This document shows positions 20,148-28,875 of a DNA stretch of 64,000 bases, piece by piece. The DNA is from Corynebacterium ammoniagenes DSM 20306. Lineage in GTDB: Bacteria > Actinomycetota > Actinomycetes > Mycobacteriales > Mycobacteriaceae. The stretch lies in the NCBI RefSeq assembly GCF_001941425.1, contig NZ_CP009244.1, positions 2,542,001-2,606,000 on the forward strand, read 5' to 3'. Numbering within the stretch: position 1 is the stretch's first letter; each line of letters opens with the position of its first letter. The notes beneath the pieces were generated by a model. The model was not told the origin of the DNA. It did not search any database and saw only the letters and a program-made list of their open reading frames with translations. The position numbers and the translations under genes were made by a program.

Positions 20148-20161
20148 TATCGCGCCACTTT

Positions 20162-20248
20162 TTACATAAACTGGTGAGCAATGCCGTTGATGAACATAAC
20201 GGTGTAGCTGATCAGTTCGCCGACGATGTCGAAAACGCTAGAAAGCAT
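20162..20248 (-). CDS. Unrecognised 28-residue hydrophobic peptide
   Basis: This short frame encodes MLSSVFDIVGELIS followed by a second hydrophobic stretch and ends GIAHQFM. It has a textbook ribosome-binding site (GAAGGAG, 9 nt before ATG) and a strong hairpin right after the stop, so it looks like an expressed, highly transcribed unit. The peptide has no signal sequence, Asp7 and Glu11 as its only acidic residues and no Lys or Arg. It contains Ser3, Ser4 and Ser14, and the pattern can form one amphipathic or membrane helix. It resembles the corynebacterial PorA/PorH class of tiny mycomembrane channel peptides in size and lack of signal, but those usually lie near groEL2. The location inside the mycolate locus after accD3 suggests an envelope role, which is inference only. 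Confidence 0.7.
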   Translation of the reverse strand: MLSSVFDIVGELISYTVMFINGIAHQFM

Positions 20249-20316
20249 GGGGAAGACTCCTTCACATAGTCTGTGGTAACTCTACTGTGTAATATCCGCA
20301 CAACACTAGCACTACG

Positions 20317-21885
20317 TTACATCGGCGCAATAGGGTGCTTTTTGGGTAGGTCGGATACGTTCTTCGTTTCCAGCTGACGCAATGCACGACGCAGGGCGAT
20401 GCGCGACTCGCGCGGGCGAACCATTCCATCCAAGTACCCACGCTCGGCGGCGACATAGGGCGAGGTCATGTTCTCATCGTAGAAGTCCATGAACATCTTC
20501 TTGGTCATCTCACGCTGCTCAGGCGTCTCCGCGGCATCGAGCTGCTTGCCCGCAATCATCACAACCGCTGCGGCAGAACCCATCACGGCAATTTGCGCCG
20601 TAGGCCAAGCGAGGTTGATGTCGCCCGCGAGGTTCTTCGAACCCATGACGGCATAAGCGCCGCCGAAGGCCTTGCGCACAATCAGCGAAACCTTCGGCAC
20701 GGTGGCTTGCACCCCGGCGAAAGCAAACTTGGCGCCGCGGTGGATCAAGCCGGCCTTTTCCTGCTCGACTCCCGGCATATAGCCCGGGGTGTCGACAACG
20801 AAGACCAACGGCACATTATAGGCATCACAAATCTGGATAAACCGCGCGCCCTTATCGGCGGCATCGGCGTCAATGCAGCCCGCCAAATGCATCGGGTTAT
20901 TGGCCACAAAACCCACGGTCTTGCCATCGATGCGCCCGAAAGCAGTGATCATGTTGGGGGCAAAGTTGGGCTGGATTTCGATCAGCTCGTCATCATCGCC
21001 AAGCTGCTCTAAGAGCTCCAACATGTCGTAGCCCGCGTTGGTGTCATCCGGCATGAAGGAATCCAGCTCGATATCTTCCAGCAGTTCTTCATCACTCGGC
21101 GCCGCAAACTCAGGGGCTTCATCAAAGCAGGACGACGGCAGGTGGTCGAGGAGATCGCGGACGAAATCGAAGGCTTCATCCTCAGAATCCACCACGGCGG
21201 ACACGTTTCCGTTGAGCTCTTGCTGGCTGGCACCACCGAGCTCCGCCGAGGAGATATCTTCACCGGTGACCTCGCGGATAACCTTCGGGCCGGTGACATA
21301 CATTTCCGCTTGCTTATCCACGGCGATGACAAAGTCCGTGGTCACTGGCGCGTAGACCGCGCCACCGGCGGATTTGCCGAGCATGATCGAAATCTGCGGG
21401 GAACGACCCGACAGCGGAAGCTGGCGCCGCGAAATCTCCGAGTACATTGCCAACGACGTCACGGCGTCTTGAATACGCGCACCGCCGGAGTCTTGAATAC
21501 CAATGACCGGGCAACCAATTTTGATGGCCATGTCCATGACCTGGCAGACCTTTTGCCCAAAGGTCACGCCGACCGAGCCGCCGTAGACAGTCTTATCGTG
21601 GGCATAGATGCACACAGGACGCCCCGCGATGCGGCCATAGCCGGTGACCACGCCATCCGAATAGATGGCATCCGGGTCATTCGGCGTCTTGCCTAAAGCA
21701 CCGACCTCGACGAAAGAGCCCTCATCCAGTAGCGCATTGATGCGCTGGCGTGGGGTGCTGCGGCCTTCGTCATCGCGACGCTTGCGGGAGCGTTCGCTGC
21801 CTGGGTCCTGCGCCTGTTCGAGGCGAGCGGATAGGTCAGCGATTTTCTCCGCAGTGGTAGTCGGCTTATTAGCTGCCGTTGCCAC
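20317..21885 (-). CDS. accD3: Acyl-CoA carboxylase beta subunit for corynomycolate synthesis
   Basis: This 522-residue carboxyltransferase belongs to the AccD4/AccD3 type that, with AccA3-like and AccD2-like partners, carboxylates the fatty acyl chain condensed by Pks13. The oxyanion-hole segments are visible as GIQDSGGARIQDAV in the N domain and FVVDTPGYMPGVEQE with RKAFGGAYAVMGSK in the C domain. I used the GTG whose ribosome-binding site GAGGAGAA lies inside the end of pks13 (17-bp overlap). The longer ATG frame is only the pks13 C-terminus read in another frame. This overlap implies coupled translation of Pks13 and AccD3. Confidence 0.93.
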   Translation of the reverse strand: MATAANKPTTTAEKIADLSARLEQAQDPGSERSRKRRDDEGRSTPRQRINALLDEGSFVEVGALGKTPNDPDAIYSDGVVTGYGRIAGRPVCIYAHDKTVYGGSVGVTFGQKVCQVMDMAIKIGCPVIGIQDSGGARIQDAVTSLAMYSEISRRQLPLSGRSPQISIMLGKSAGGAVYAPVTTDFVIAVDKQAEMYVTGPKVIREVTGEDISSAELGGASQQELNGNVSAVVDSEDEAFDFVRDLLDHLPSSCFDEAPEFAAPSDEELLEDIELDSFMPDDTNAGYDMLELLEQLGDDDELIEIQPNFAPNMITAFGRIDGKTVGFVANNPMHLAGCIDADAADKGARFIQICDAYNVPLVFVVDTPGYMPGVEQEKAGLIHRGAKFAFAGVQATVPKVSLIVRKAFGGAYAVMGSKNLAGDINLAWPTAQIAVMGSAAAVVMIAGKQLDAAETPEQREMTKKMFMDFYDENMTSPYVAAERGYLDGMVRPRESRIALRRALRQLETKNVSDLPKKHPIAPM

Positions 21886-24800
21886 GAATCTTCTCCTCAA
21901 TCCAGTTATCCATGTGCTTGGCCACGATGCCAATGACTGGCTCATCGGGCACTGCGAGGTGATCTCCAGGCAGTTGCACAATTTTCAGGTCTTCTACGAT
22001 AGCGCCCCAACCACCGTCTGGGTCAATATGCGCATACCGTGGCTCGAGTTCAATCGCACCATCATGCATGCGCTCCGAGCGGAAAAGCAAAACCGGCGCG
22101 GTGACATCGACCCAGCGAATGAAATCAATGCTGGACAGGATTTGGTTATCCACAAAGGATGCGCGCTGATGCTCCAACACCCCGGCAGCGAGGCCGTGCT
22201 CGGAGGCATCCGTGGTGGCTAGTAGCTGCTCGAGCATCTGCATCACGGCGGGTTCACCCGCGGTTTCTAGCAGCTCATACGGAACCGGGAATTCTAGGCC
22301 ATAGGTCTTCTTCGCAAATTCCGCATAGCGCTCCCAACGGGCCTTGGTCTCTTCCAAAGTATCCGGTGCCGGGTCTGAAGGGTGGGCGGTATCGAGCAGG
22401 GAGATATACGCTACCTCGACCTCGGGGCGCTGCTTTTCCAATTGCAGTGCTACTTCAAAGGCCAAAGCTCCGCCAAACGACCAGCCACCCAAAATGACCT
22501 TGCGGCCGCGGGCGTACTTGACGATGTCATCGAGATACGCCTCCGCGCGCTCTTCCAAGGTGCCTTCGAGGCGTTCGACGCCATAGACGGCGACATCGTC
22601 AGACAAGCGGCGCATCAATGGCTGGTAGACCACGGTGGTGCCACCGGCGGGATGGAACATAAATACCGCGGGGCCATCAGCTTCGCGCAGCACGCGAATA
22701 TTGCCTTCGACTTCCGTCTCCAGGCCTTCGCGGACCAGATCAGACAAAGGCTCGAGGGTCTTCGCCTCAGCGACTTGCTGGGCGGAGATTTCTACTCCGG
22801 AACGCTCGGTGAGCCGCTCGGCGATTTCTGCAGCTTGCTCCGCGGTAATCGCAGGCAAGTCACTGGTGACACCACCGGCAGCAGCGCCAGTAAAGGTTGC
22901 CCAGGTGGCGAAGACCATGCGCTCGGAGGCATCGCGTGGGGCAACGCCGACGCCAGTGGCCTTCGAGGTGGCCGGCTCGGCTTCATCGACGTCGAGCTTG
23001 TCTAAATCGCCCATGGCTTCCGCTGCTTCTTCCAGGCCGGTGCCGGTTTCCGACGAGGTTTCTTCGTCGGCAGCAGCGTCCGCAGAGTCAGAACTGCCCT
23101 GGGAAACGGCTTCTTCGACCATCACGATGACATCGGCTAGCGATGCATCCCGCAATGCCTGTACCTGCAGCTGCGGGATTTGGAAGTCATTTTCCACCCG
23201 GTTTTTAATACGCATGCCCATCAAGGAATCCAAGCCCAAGTCAATCAGCGGCAGCTCACGCGGCAAGTCCGAGACGTCATAGCCCATCGATTCCGACACG
23301 ATGGTAGCCAGGCGCTCTTCCACCGTTTCCGTGGCTGGGTCCCAGCGCACGGCCTGAATGTCGTCGTTGGCAAAATCCGCGGGGGAATCTTCGCTTTCTG
23401 GCACCGCGCTGACACCTTGGAGCTGCGCCGGTGCACCGCCCAGTTCCAGCGTGGTGGCAAAACCTTCCGCGACCAGCTGGGTCAGCCCACCAACCACGGT
23501 GTAGACCGCGATGGACAAACCACCCAGGTTCCGGTCGACCACGGTGGTCACTTCGCCTTGCGCTGGCAAGACGGCATGTTCCTCGCTGGCTACGACCTGC
23601 GCGCGGGCATCGACAGCTGCGGCGGCAGATTCCACAATGGCTACGGCAGACGGTGCCTGGTCGGCATCGGTAGAAAAGGCAATCTTGCCATCGGGCAAGG
23701 TGACCCGCGAGCCCGGCAGGCCAGATACGCCTGACGATGGCCGCGCCGAGGTCCAATAACGCTGCTTCTTAAACTGCGTATACGGTGCCTTCACGTTCGT
23801 TGCGGCGGTGCGGGAGCCGAAGACCTTGGCAAAATCGACCGGGGTTCCGGTGACATAGAGCTTCGCCAACAAATCCAGCAGGGATTCAGAAGGGTCGACC
23901 TTACGCTTGAGCGAAATCAGCAACTGCGCATCTGCCTTGCCGACGCTAAACGCGGTATTCATCATGCCCATCAAGGCCACGGGGTTCGGAGAAATCTCCA
24001 CCAGCTGGTTGTGGCCGGCAGCCAAAGCTTGCTCCGTGGCGTCTTGGAAATAGACGGCCTGGCGCGTCATGCGAATCCAGTATTCATCGGTGTGCACCGT
24101 GGTGCCTGGCTGGTAGACGGTGCCGCGGTCGACGGAGCTAAACAAGGTGGTGTGAATAGGACGCGCTGCAATGCCGGCGATTTCTGCGGCCAGCTCGCCC
24201 AAGAAAGGCTCCACGGCGGAGGTATGGCCTGCGCCCTTAACGTTCAAAGCACGCGCAAACTTGCCGTCAGCTTCGAGCTTTTCGACGAGATCCAGTACCT
24301 GCTGGCGTGGTCCGCCCACCGTCGTCATGCCTGGTCCGGCATAGACTGCGGGCTCAATGTCATTATCGAGCGCCTCGATATCGGCCGCGGTCATCTCCAC
24401 GACGGCCATCGCGCCCTGATTTTCCGGCGTCAACGAGGCTTCGCCCTCACCCATCAAACGCGCGCGGTGGCTGGCGATGAGCAAGGCATCGGTGGCATCG
24501 AGGCCGCCGGCGGCATAAGCCGCAGCGATTTCACCCATGGACATGCCCATAACGCCTGCGGGGCGCACGCCAAAGTGTGCCAACAGGTCTGTCAAGGCAA
24601 TCTGAATAGCTGTGATAGCTACCTGGGCGGTTTCGGTGTTGTAGGTCTGCGAGTCGTCATCGATAAGCTCTAGCAACGACCATCCCGCCTCAAAGTCGAT
24701 GGTCTCATTGAGCTCTTCCAAGCGCTGGGTAAACAGCGGGGAAACGGCCATGAGGTCCTTGGCCATCTTGCGGTGCTGGGAGCCAAACCCGGAGTAGACA

Positions 24801-26740
24801 AAGACCGGGCCGTGCGTGGCTGGCGAATCTGCCGCGGCGATGCCCAAGGACACCTTGCCGTCGGCGACTTGGCGCAGGCGCTTGATGGCATCCTCGGCGT
24901 TATTCGCGGTGACCACTGCGCGAGTGCGGCCATGGTTGCGGCCGGCCAAAGAACGCGCCAATTCCAGCATGCCGGCGTGATCCAGCTGCTGGTCTTCGAT
25001 GTAATCAGCCAGCGTTGCCGCAGCGGTGCGACGACGCGATGGAAGCAGACCAGACACTGGTAGGGCCACGGTGGCATCGACGGCAGTGGGCTCATCGCCT
25101 TCTTCTGCCGCTGGTACTTCGCGGGTGCCTACGGCTAGCTGTGGCTCGGCGAGCGACGGGGTGCCGGTGTATTCAGCGACTACGACGTGCGCGTTGGTAC
25201 CGCCGAAGCCGAAGCCGGAAATACCTGCGAGCTTGGCGCCAGAGTATTCCGGCCACTCGCGTGGGTCTTCGACGACTTCCAAGCGCTCGGCGTCGAAATC
25301 GATGTAGCGGTTGGGCTCGGAGAAGTTAATAGACGGCGGGATGATCCCGTGGCGCATTCCTTCGATGACCTTGATGAGGCCCACGATGCCCGCTGCCGAT
25401 TCGGAGTGGCCGATATTGGACTTGGCGGAACCGAGCAGGGCTGGGTTGGCGGCGTCGCGGCCGGCGCCGACGATTTTGCCGAGCGCGGTGGCTTCGATGG
25501 GGTCACCCAAGATGGTGCCGGTGCCGTGCGCTTCGATGTAGTCCACGGTGTGTGGGTCTACTTCGGCGTCGAGGTAGGCGCGCTCTAGGACATCAACCTG
25601 AGCGTCGGGGTTCGGGGCGGTAAGGCCGTTGGAGTGGCCATCGGAGTTGACCGCGGAGCCCTTGATGACGCCGAGGATATTATCGCCGTCGGCTTCGGCT
25701 TCTTCTAAGCGCTTAAGCACGACGACGCCAGCGGCATCGGCGCGCACAAAACCATCCGCGTCATCGGAGAAAGCGTGGATGACGCCGGTTGGAGAAATAA
25801 CGCCGAGCTCGCCGAATGAGGTGGTGATAAACGGCGAGGCCTGAATATTGACACCGCCAGCAAGAGCTACATCGGCGTCGCCTTCGCGCAGACCGCGCAC
25901 AGCCTGGTGGATAGCTACCAGCGACGAGGAACAAGCAGTATCGACGTTGACCGAAGGCCCGCGCAGGTCCAAGGCATAAGACACGCGGTTGGGAATGATC
26001 GACGACGAGGAACCGGTCAGCGCATAAGGGTGTGCTTCAGCCGGGTCAGCGGCAATGAGCATGCCGTAATCATTATTGGTCGAGCCCATGTACACGCCGG
26101 TAGCGGTGCCGCGGAGTTCATTGGCGGGCACGCCGGCGTCTTCGAGTGCCTCCCAGACCAGTTCCAAGGTGATGCGCTGTTGCGGATCCATGTTGGTGGC
26201 CTCCAGCGGGGAGAGACCAAAAAATTCTGGGTCGAAGCTGGAGATATCATCCAAGTAGCCGCCCTGAAGATTCTGAGTATCCATCTTCGTGCGCAGTACT
26301 TCATCAGCGTTGTACTCCGACCAGCGGCCAATGGGCAGTTCGCCGGTGCCGGCGCGGCCTTCGCTGAGCATCTGCCAGAATTCCTCGACGCTATCAGCGC
26401 CGGGGAAACGGCCAGCGACACCGATAATCGCGATATCGTGCGAGCCGGTTCCGCTTGCCTTCTTCGCCGAGGTGCGCTTGACCTGCGCCGCGGCGGGCGT
26501 CTCGGTTGGGCCGTTAATTAAACGCTCGGCTAAGGCCGCGATCGTGGGGTATTCATAAGCCACGGTCGCATCCAGTTGAAGACCGAGAAGGTTTTCTAAC
26601 TCACCTGACAGCACCACTGCGTCACGTGAGGAAAGTCCAAAATTCTCCAGAGGTTTTGTATCTACGACTTCTTCTTCTGGCAAGCCAGTAACATCGGCTA
26701 CCCAAGCGCGGATCCAGCCTCGGAGTTGTTCAACGGTCAT
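21869..26740 (-). CDS. pks13: Polyketide synthase Pks13 (mycolate condensase)
   Basis: This 1623-residue type I PKS performs the final Claisen condensation of mycolic acid synthesis. Domains in order: N-terminal acyl carrier with Ser38 (GLSSRD); ketosynthase about 100-525 with Cys270 (VDTACSSS), His405 (EAHGTGT) and His445 (NIGHSE); acyltransferase about 640-970 with Ser734 (GMSMGE) and His839; second acyl carrier with Ser1172 (GLDSLMG); an acidic Ala/Glu linker about 1210-1260; and thioesterase about 1350-1620 with Ser1421 (GGWSFGG), which passes the product to trehalose. All catalytic residues are present and the domain set is the full Pks13 arrangement. The gap to fadD32 (205 bp) includes a terminator and a palindrome, so pks13-accD3 may have its own promoter. 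Confidence 0.98.
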   Translation of the reverse strand: MTVEQLRGWIRAWVADVTGLPEEEVVDTKPLENFGLSSRDAVVLSGELENLLGLQLDATVAYEYPTIAALAERLINGPTETPAAAQVKRTSAKKASGTGSHDIAIIGVAGRFPGADSVEEFWQMLSEGRAGTGELPIGRWSEYNADEVLRTKMDTQNLQGGYLDDISSFDPEFFGLSPLEATNMDPQQRITLELVWEALEDAGVPANELRGTATGVYMGSTNNDYGMLIAADPAEAHPYALTGSSSSIIPNRVSYALDLRGPSVNVDTACSSSLVAIHQAVRGLREGDADVALAGGVNIQASPFITTSFGELGVISPTGVIHAFSDDADGFVRADAAGVVVLKRLEEAEADGDNILGVIKGSAVNSDGHSNGLTAPNPDAQVDVLERAYLDAEVDPHTVDYIEAHGTGTILGDPIEATALGKIVGAGRDAANPALLGSAKSNIGHSESAAGIVGLIKVIEGMRHGIIPPSINFSEPNRYIDFDAERLEVVEDPREWPEYSGAKLAGISGFGFGGTNAHVVVAEYTGTPSLAEPQLAVGTREVPAAEEGDEPTAVDATVALPVSGLLPSRRRTAAATLADYIEDQQLDHAGMLELARSLAGRNHGRTRAVVTANNAEDAIKRLRQVADGKVSLGIAAADSPATHGPVFVYSGFGSQHRKMAKDLMAVSPLFTQRLEELNETIDFEAGWSLLELIDDDSQTYNTETAQVAITAIQIALTDLLAHFGVRPAGVMGMSMGEIAAAYAAGGLDATDALLIASHRARLMGEGEASLTPENQGAMAVVEMTAADIEALDNDIEPAVYAGPGMTTVGGPRQQVLDLVEKLEADGKFARALNVKGAGHTSAVEPFLGELAAEIAGIAARPIHTTLFSSVDRGTVYQPGTTVHTDEYWIRMTRQAVYFQDATEQALAAGHNQLVEISPNPVALMGMMNTAFSVGKADAQLLISLKRKVDPSESLLDLLAKLYVTGTPVDFAKVFGSRTAATNVKAPYTQFKKQRYWTSARPSSGVSGLPGSRVTLPDGKIAFSTDADQAPSAVAIVESAAAAVDARAQVVASEEHAVLPAQGEVTTVVDRNLGGLSIAVYTVVGGLTQLVAEGFATTLELGGAPAQLQGVSAVPESEDSPADFANDDIQAVRWDPATETVEERLATIVSESMGYDVSDLPRELPLIDLGLDSLMGMRIKNRVENDFQIPQLQVQALRDASLADVIVMVEEAVSQGSSDSADAAADEETSSETGTGLEEAAEAMGDLDKLDVDEAEPATSKATGVGVAPRDASERMVFATWATFTGAAAGGVTSDLPAITAEQAAEIAERLTERSGVEISAQQVAEAKTLEPLSDLVREGLETEVEGNIRVLREADGPAVFMFHPAGGTTVVYQPLMRRLSDDVAVYGVERLEGTLEERAEAYLDDIVKYARGRKVILGGWSFGGALAFEVALQLEKQRPEVEVAYISLLDTAHPSDPAPDTLEETKARWERYAEFAKKTYGLEFPVPYELLETAGEPAVMQMLEQLLATTDASEHGLAAGVLEHQRASFVDNQILSSIDFIRWVDVTAPVLLFRSERMHDGAIELEPRYAHIDPDGGWGAIVEDLKIVQLPGDHLAVPDEPVIGIVAKHMDNWIEEKIRGNGS

Positions 26741-26834
26741 AAAGGTTAATGCCTTACTAATTTACAAATCACTAATTCACTCAGAAAACCAGTTACATAG
26801 TCATATCGTGACCAGACCGGTTCATTGTTACATG

Positions 26835-26861
26835 CCACTAGTACACATCATGTGGTACTGG
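26835..26861. promoter_or_regulatory. Imperfect palindrome upstream of pks13
   Basis: The sequence around GTACACATCATGTGGTAC is an interrupted inverted repeat about 95-120 bp before the pks13 start. Its ACTAGTACAC portion (26837-26846) recurs as the reverse complement at 32349-32358 just upstream of the mycoloyltransferase cmytA. It could be a shared operator. No regulator is identified. Confidence 0.35.
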
Positions 26862-26865
26862 TTTT

Positions 26866-26909
26866 GAAAATCACAACGCCCGGTTAAGCCACATGCAGCT
26901 GAACCGGGC
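26866..26909 (-). terminator. Terminator downstream of fadD32
   Basis: Arms GCCCGGTT and AACCGGGC (8 bp, extended by AGC/GCT after one mismatch) surround a short loop. On the minus strand they are followed after a few bases by ATTTTC. This splits fadD32 from pks13 transcriptionally, at least in part. Confidence 0.7.
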
Positions 26910-26945
26910 AGTAGTGCTCCCGCAGGAAGGTTGTCCTGGGGCGGT

Positions 26946-28796
26946 TTAGGCCTCGTAGTGCTTTTTCGCTACACGACGAGCAATTTTTCCAGACGACGTG
27001 CGATTGATCTCATGTGGCGCTTTCCACTCAATCGCATCCGGCACGATGCCGTGGTTCTTGCTGACTGCGGTGCGGATGATCTCGGTTGCTTCGGCATCTC
27101 CGGATTCATCTGCGGAATCAGCGCGCTCGACCAAGACAATCAGTTGCTCGGTGTTATCGCCTTCGACGGAAAATGCCGCGATGGAGTCCGGGCGTACGTG
27201 ATCGGAAGCTTCCTGGATGGTGCCTTCAATATCCTGCGGGTAGTGGTTGCGGCCCGCGATGACAATCAGGTCCTTCAAACGGCCGGTGATATACAGCTCC
27301 CCATCGATGATGGTGCCCAAATCTCCGGTTGCCATCCACTTATCATCATCCGGTGCACCCTCTACACGGCTGCCTGTTGCCAGGCGCTCGCCCAAGGTAT
27401 TACGGAAGGTGTCCTTGGTGTCGTCTTCGCGGCCTAGATAGCCGACCGCCATGTTTTCACCGTGTGCCCACAGCTCGCCGACGACGCCGTCTTCGACTTC
27501 CGCGCGGGTTTCTGGATCCACGATGGTCAGGTATTGACCGGTGACCACTTGACCGTTGGAGGCAAAAGGCACGGTGTTATCCGACGGGGCGGTTGGTTTC
27601 GCCTCGCCATTGGCCAACGCGTCGCGATCAAAGTGGTTGAACACTGGGCGCTCGTCATTTTGCGGGGTCGAGACCAGCAGTGATGCCTCAGCCAGGCCGT
27701 AGGAAGGACGCAGCACCTTGCGGTTTAGGCCGTGGTCTTTAAATGCGTCGTAGAAGTTCTCGACTGCGTTTTCGGTCACCGGCTCGGAACCGATGATGAG
27801 ACCGTCGATATTGGACAGGTCCAACTCTTCCCCATCGGCTGGCTTGCCGTAGCGGGTAGCCAGTTCCAGCGCGAAGTTAGGAACAACCGAGTAGGTTGCA
27901 GCCAATTTCTCATCGATGTCCTTGCGCTTGAGCTGATCGATCCAGCGCTTCGGCTGCTGGATGAAATCGCGTGGACGCATCATCTCAAAGGGCAAGCCCA
28001 TGATGACGACGAACAGGGACAAGATGATACCCATGTCGTGGTGCAGTGGCAGCCAGGTGACCAGACGCAGTGGCATCTTCAGCTTGGCAGCAGCGTAAAT
28101 CTGCAGGACGTTGGTCAAAATGGAGCGGTTGGTTAGCTCCACGCCCGCTGGCGTGCGGGTGGAACCGGAGGTGTACTGCAAAAATGCCGTCTGGTCGATG
28201 GGCATCACGGTGGACATCGCCAGCAATTGCTGGCCTTCCAGCGTGGATTGCGGGGTGACATAAGATTCCGCCAAAGAATCTGGCAGGGAGTCCACGGACA
28301 AGATGCGTGGGCGCTCACGTGATGGCAGCTCGGAAAAGTGGGTGCGCACGGCCTGCGCTGATTCCGAGTTGGTCAGAACGAACTTCGGCTTGCAGTCCGC
28401 GAACACGGCGCGCAGGTGGTCAGCGTGGCCGGGCTCATTGGGATCATAAAGCGGCACGGGAACCATGCCGGCGTACAGCGCACCGATAAAGCCAAACAGG
28501 TACTCCGGTGAGTTACCCGCCAAGATGGCAACACGGTCATTGAGCTTGCCCACTTGCTGCAAACGCGCGGCCACGGCCTTAATCCGGGTGTTGATTTCCT
28601 GGCGAGTGTAAATGACCAGTTCGCCCTCGCGGGAGTTGGAATAATCCCAGTAACGCATGGCCTTTCGGTCTCCGCCACCGGTGTGCAAGTCGCCTTGGTA
28701 CAGCAACTCTGCCAAGCCAGCCAAAGACAGCTGGGGGGCTAAGGTGATTTCTCCCTTATCGTTGTAGAACTGCTGCATTGCGGCATGCAAATCCAT
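26946..28796 (-). CDS. fadD32: Fatty acyl-AMP ligase FadD32
   Basis: This 616-residue long-chain fatty acyl-AMP ligase activates the meromycolate chain and loads it onto the N-terminal carrier of Pks13. The AMP-binding P-loop QYTSGSTRTPAGVEL lies near residue 208, followed by SYGLAEASLL near 365 and MATGDLGTIIDGELYITGRLKDLIVIAGRNHYP-type motifs near 515. It carries the ligase-specific insertion segments that favour AMP ligase over CoA ligase. A good ribosome-binding site (AAAGGAG) precedes the ATG. It follows the cutinase-like gene after 79 bp that contain an inverted repeat. Confidence 0.96.
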   Translation of the reverse strand: MDLHAAMQQFYNDKGEITLAPQLSLAGLAELLYQGDLHTGGGDRKAMRYWDYSNSREGELVIYTRQEINTRIKAVAARLQQVGKLNDRVAILAGNSPEYLFGFIGALYAGMVPVPLYDPNEPGHADHLRAVFADCKPKFVLTNSESAQAVRTHFSELPSRERPRILSVDSLPDSLAESYVTPQSTLEGQQLLAMSTVMPIDQTAFLQYTSGSTRTPAGVELTNRSILTNVLQIYAAAKLKMPLRLVTWLPLHHDMGIILSLFVVIMGLPFEMMRPRDFIQQPKRWIDQLKRKDIDEKLAATYSVVPNFALELATRYGKPADGEELDLSNIDGLIIGSEPVTENAVENFYDAFKDHGLNRKVLRPSYGLAEASLLVSTPQNDERPVFNHFDRDALANGEAKPTAPSDNTVPFASNGQVVTGQYLTIVDPETRAEVEDGVVGELWAHGENMAVGYLGREDDTKDTFRNTLGERLATGSRVEGAPDDDKWMATGDLGTIIDGELYITGRLKDLIVIAGRNHYPQDIEGTIQEASDHVRPDSIAAFSVEGDNTEQLIVLVERADSADESGDAEATEIIRTAVSKNHGIVPDAIEWKAPHEINRTSSGKIARRVAKKHYEA

Positions 28797-28835
28797 GGAA
28801 TCTCCTTTGAAGAAGTGTTAACTTAGTCCTCTAAA

Positions 28836-28872
28836 ACTATCAGTATTATTATCGAAAACGTTACCTGATAGT
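28836..28872. promoter_or_regulatory. 8-bp inverted repeat between elrF and fadD32
   Basis: ACTATCAG (28836-28843) and CTGATAGT (28865-28872) are perfect arms separated by 21 bp, starting 3 bp beyond the elrF stop. The AT-rich spacer contains -10-like sequence on the minus strand. It could be an operator at a fadD32 promoter or an intercistronic RNA hairpin. Confidence 0.4.
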
Positions 28873-28875
28873 AAG

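Noticed and set aside
20162..20248. Naming the 28-residue peptide PorA or PorH
   Set aside because: Size and lack of signal peptide agree, but sequence is not recognisably similar and known porA/porH genes lie near groEL2, so no symbol is given.
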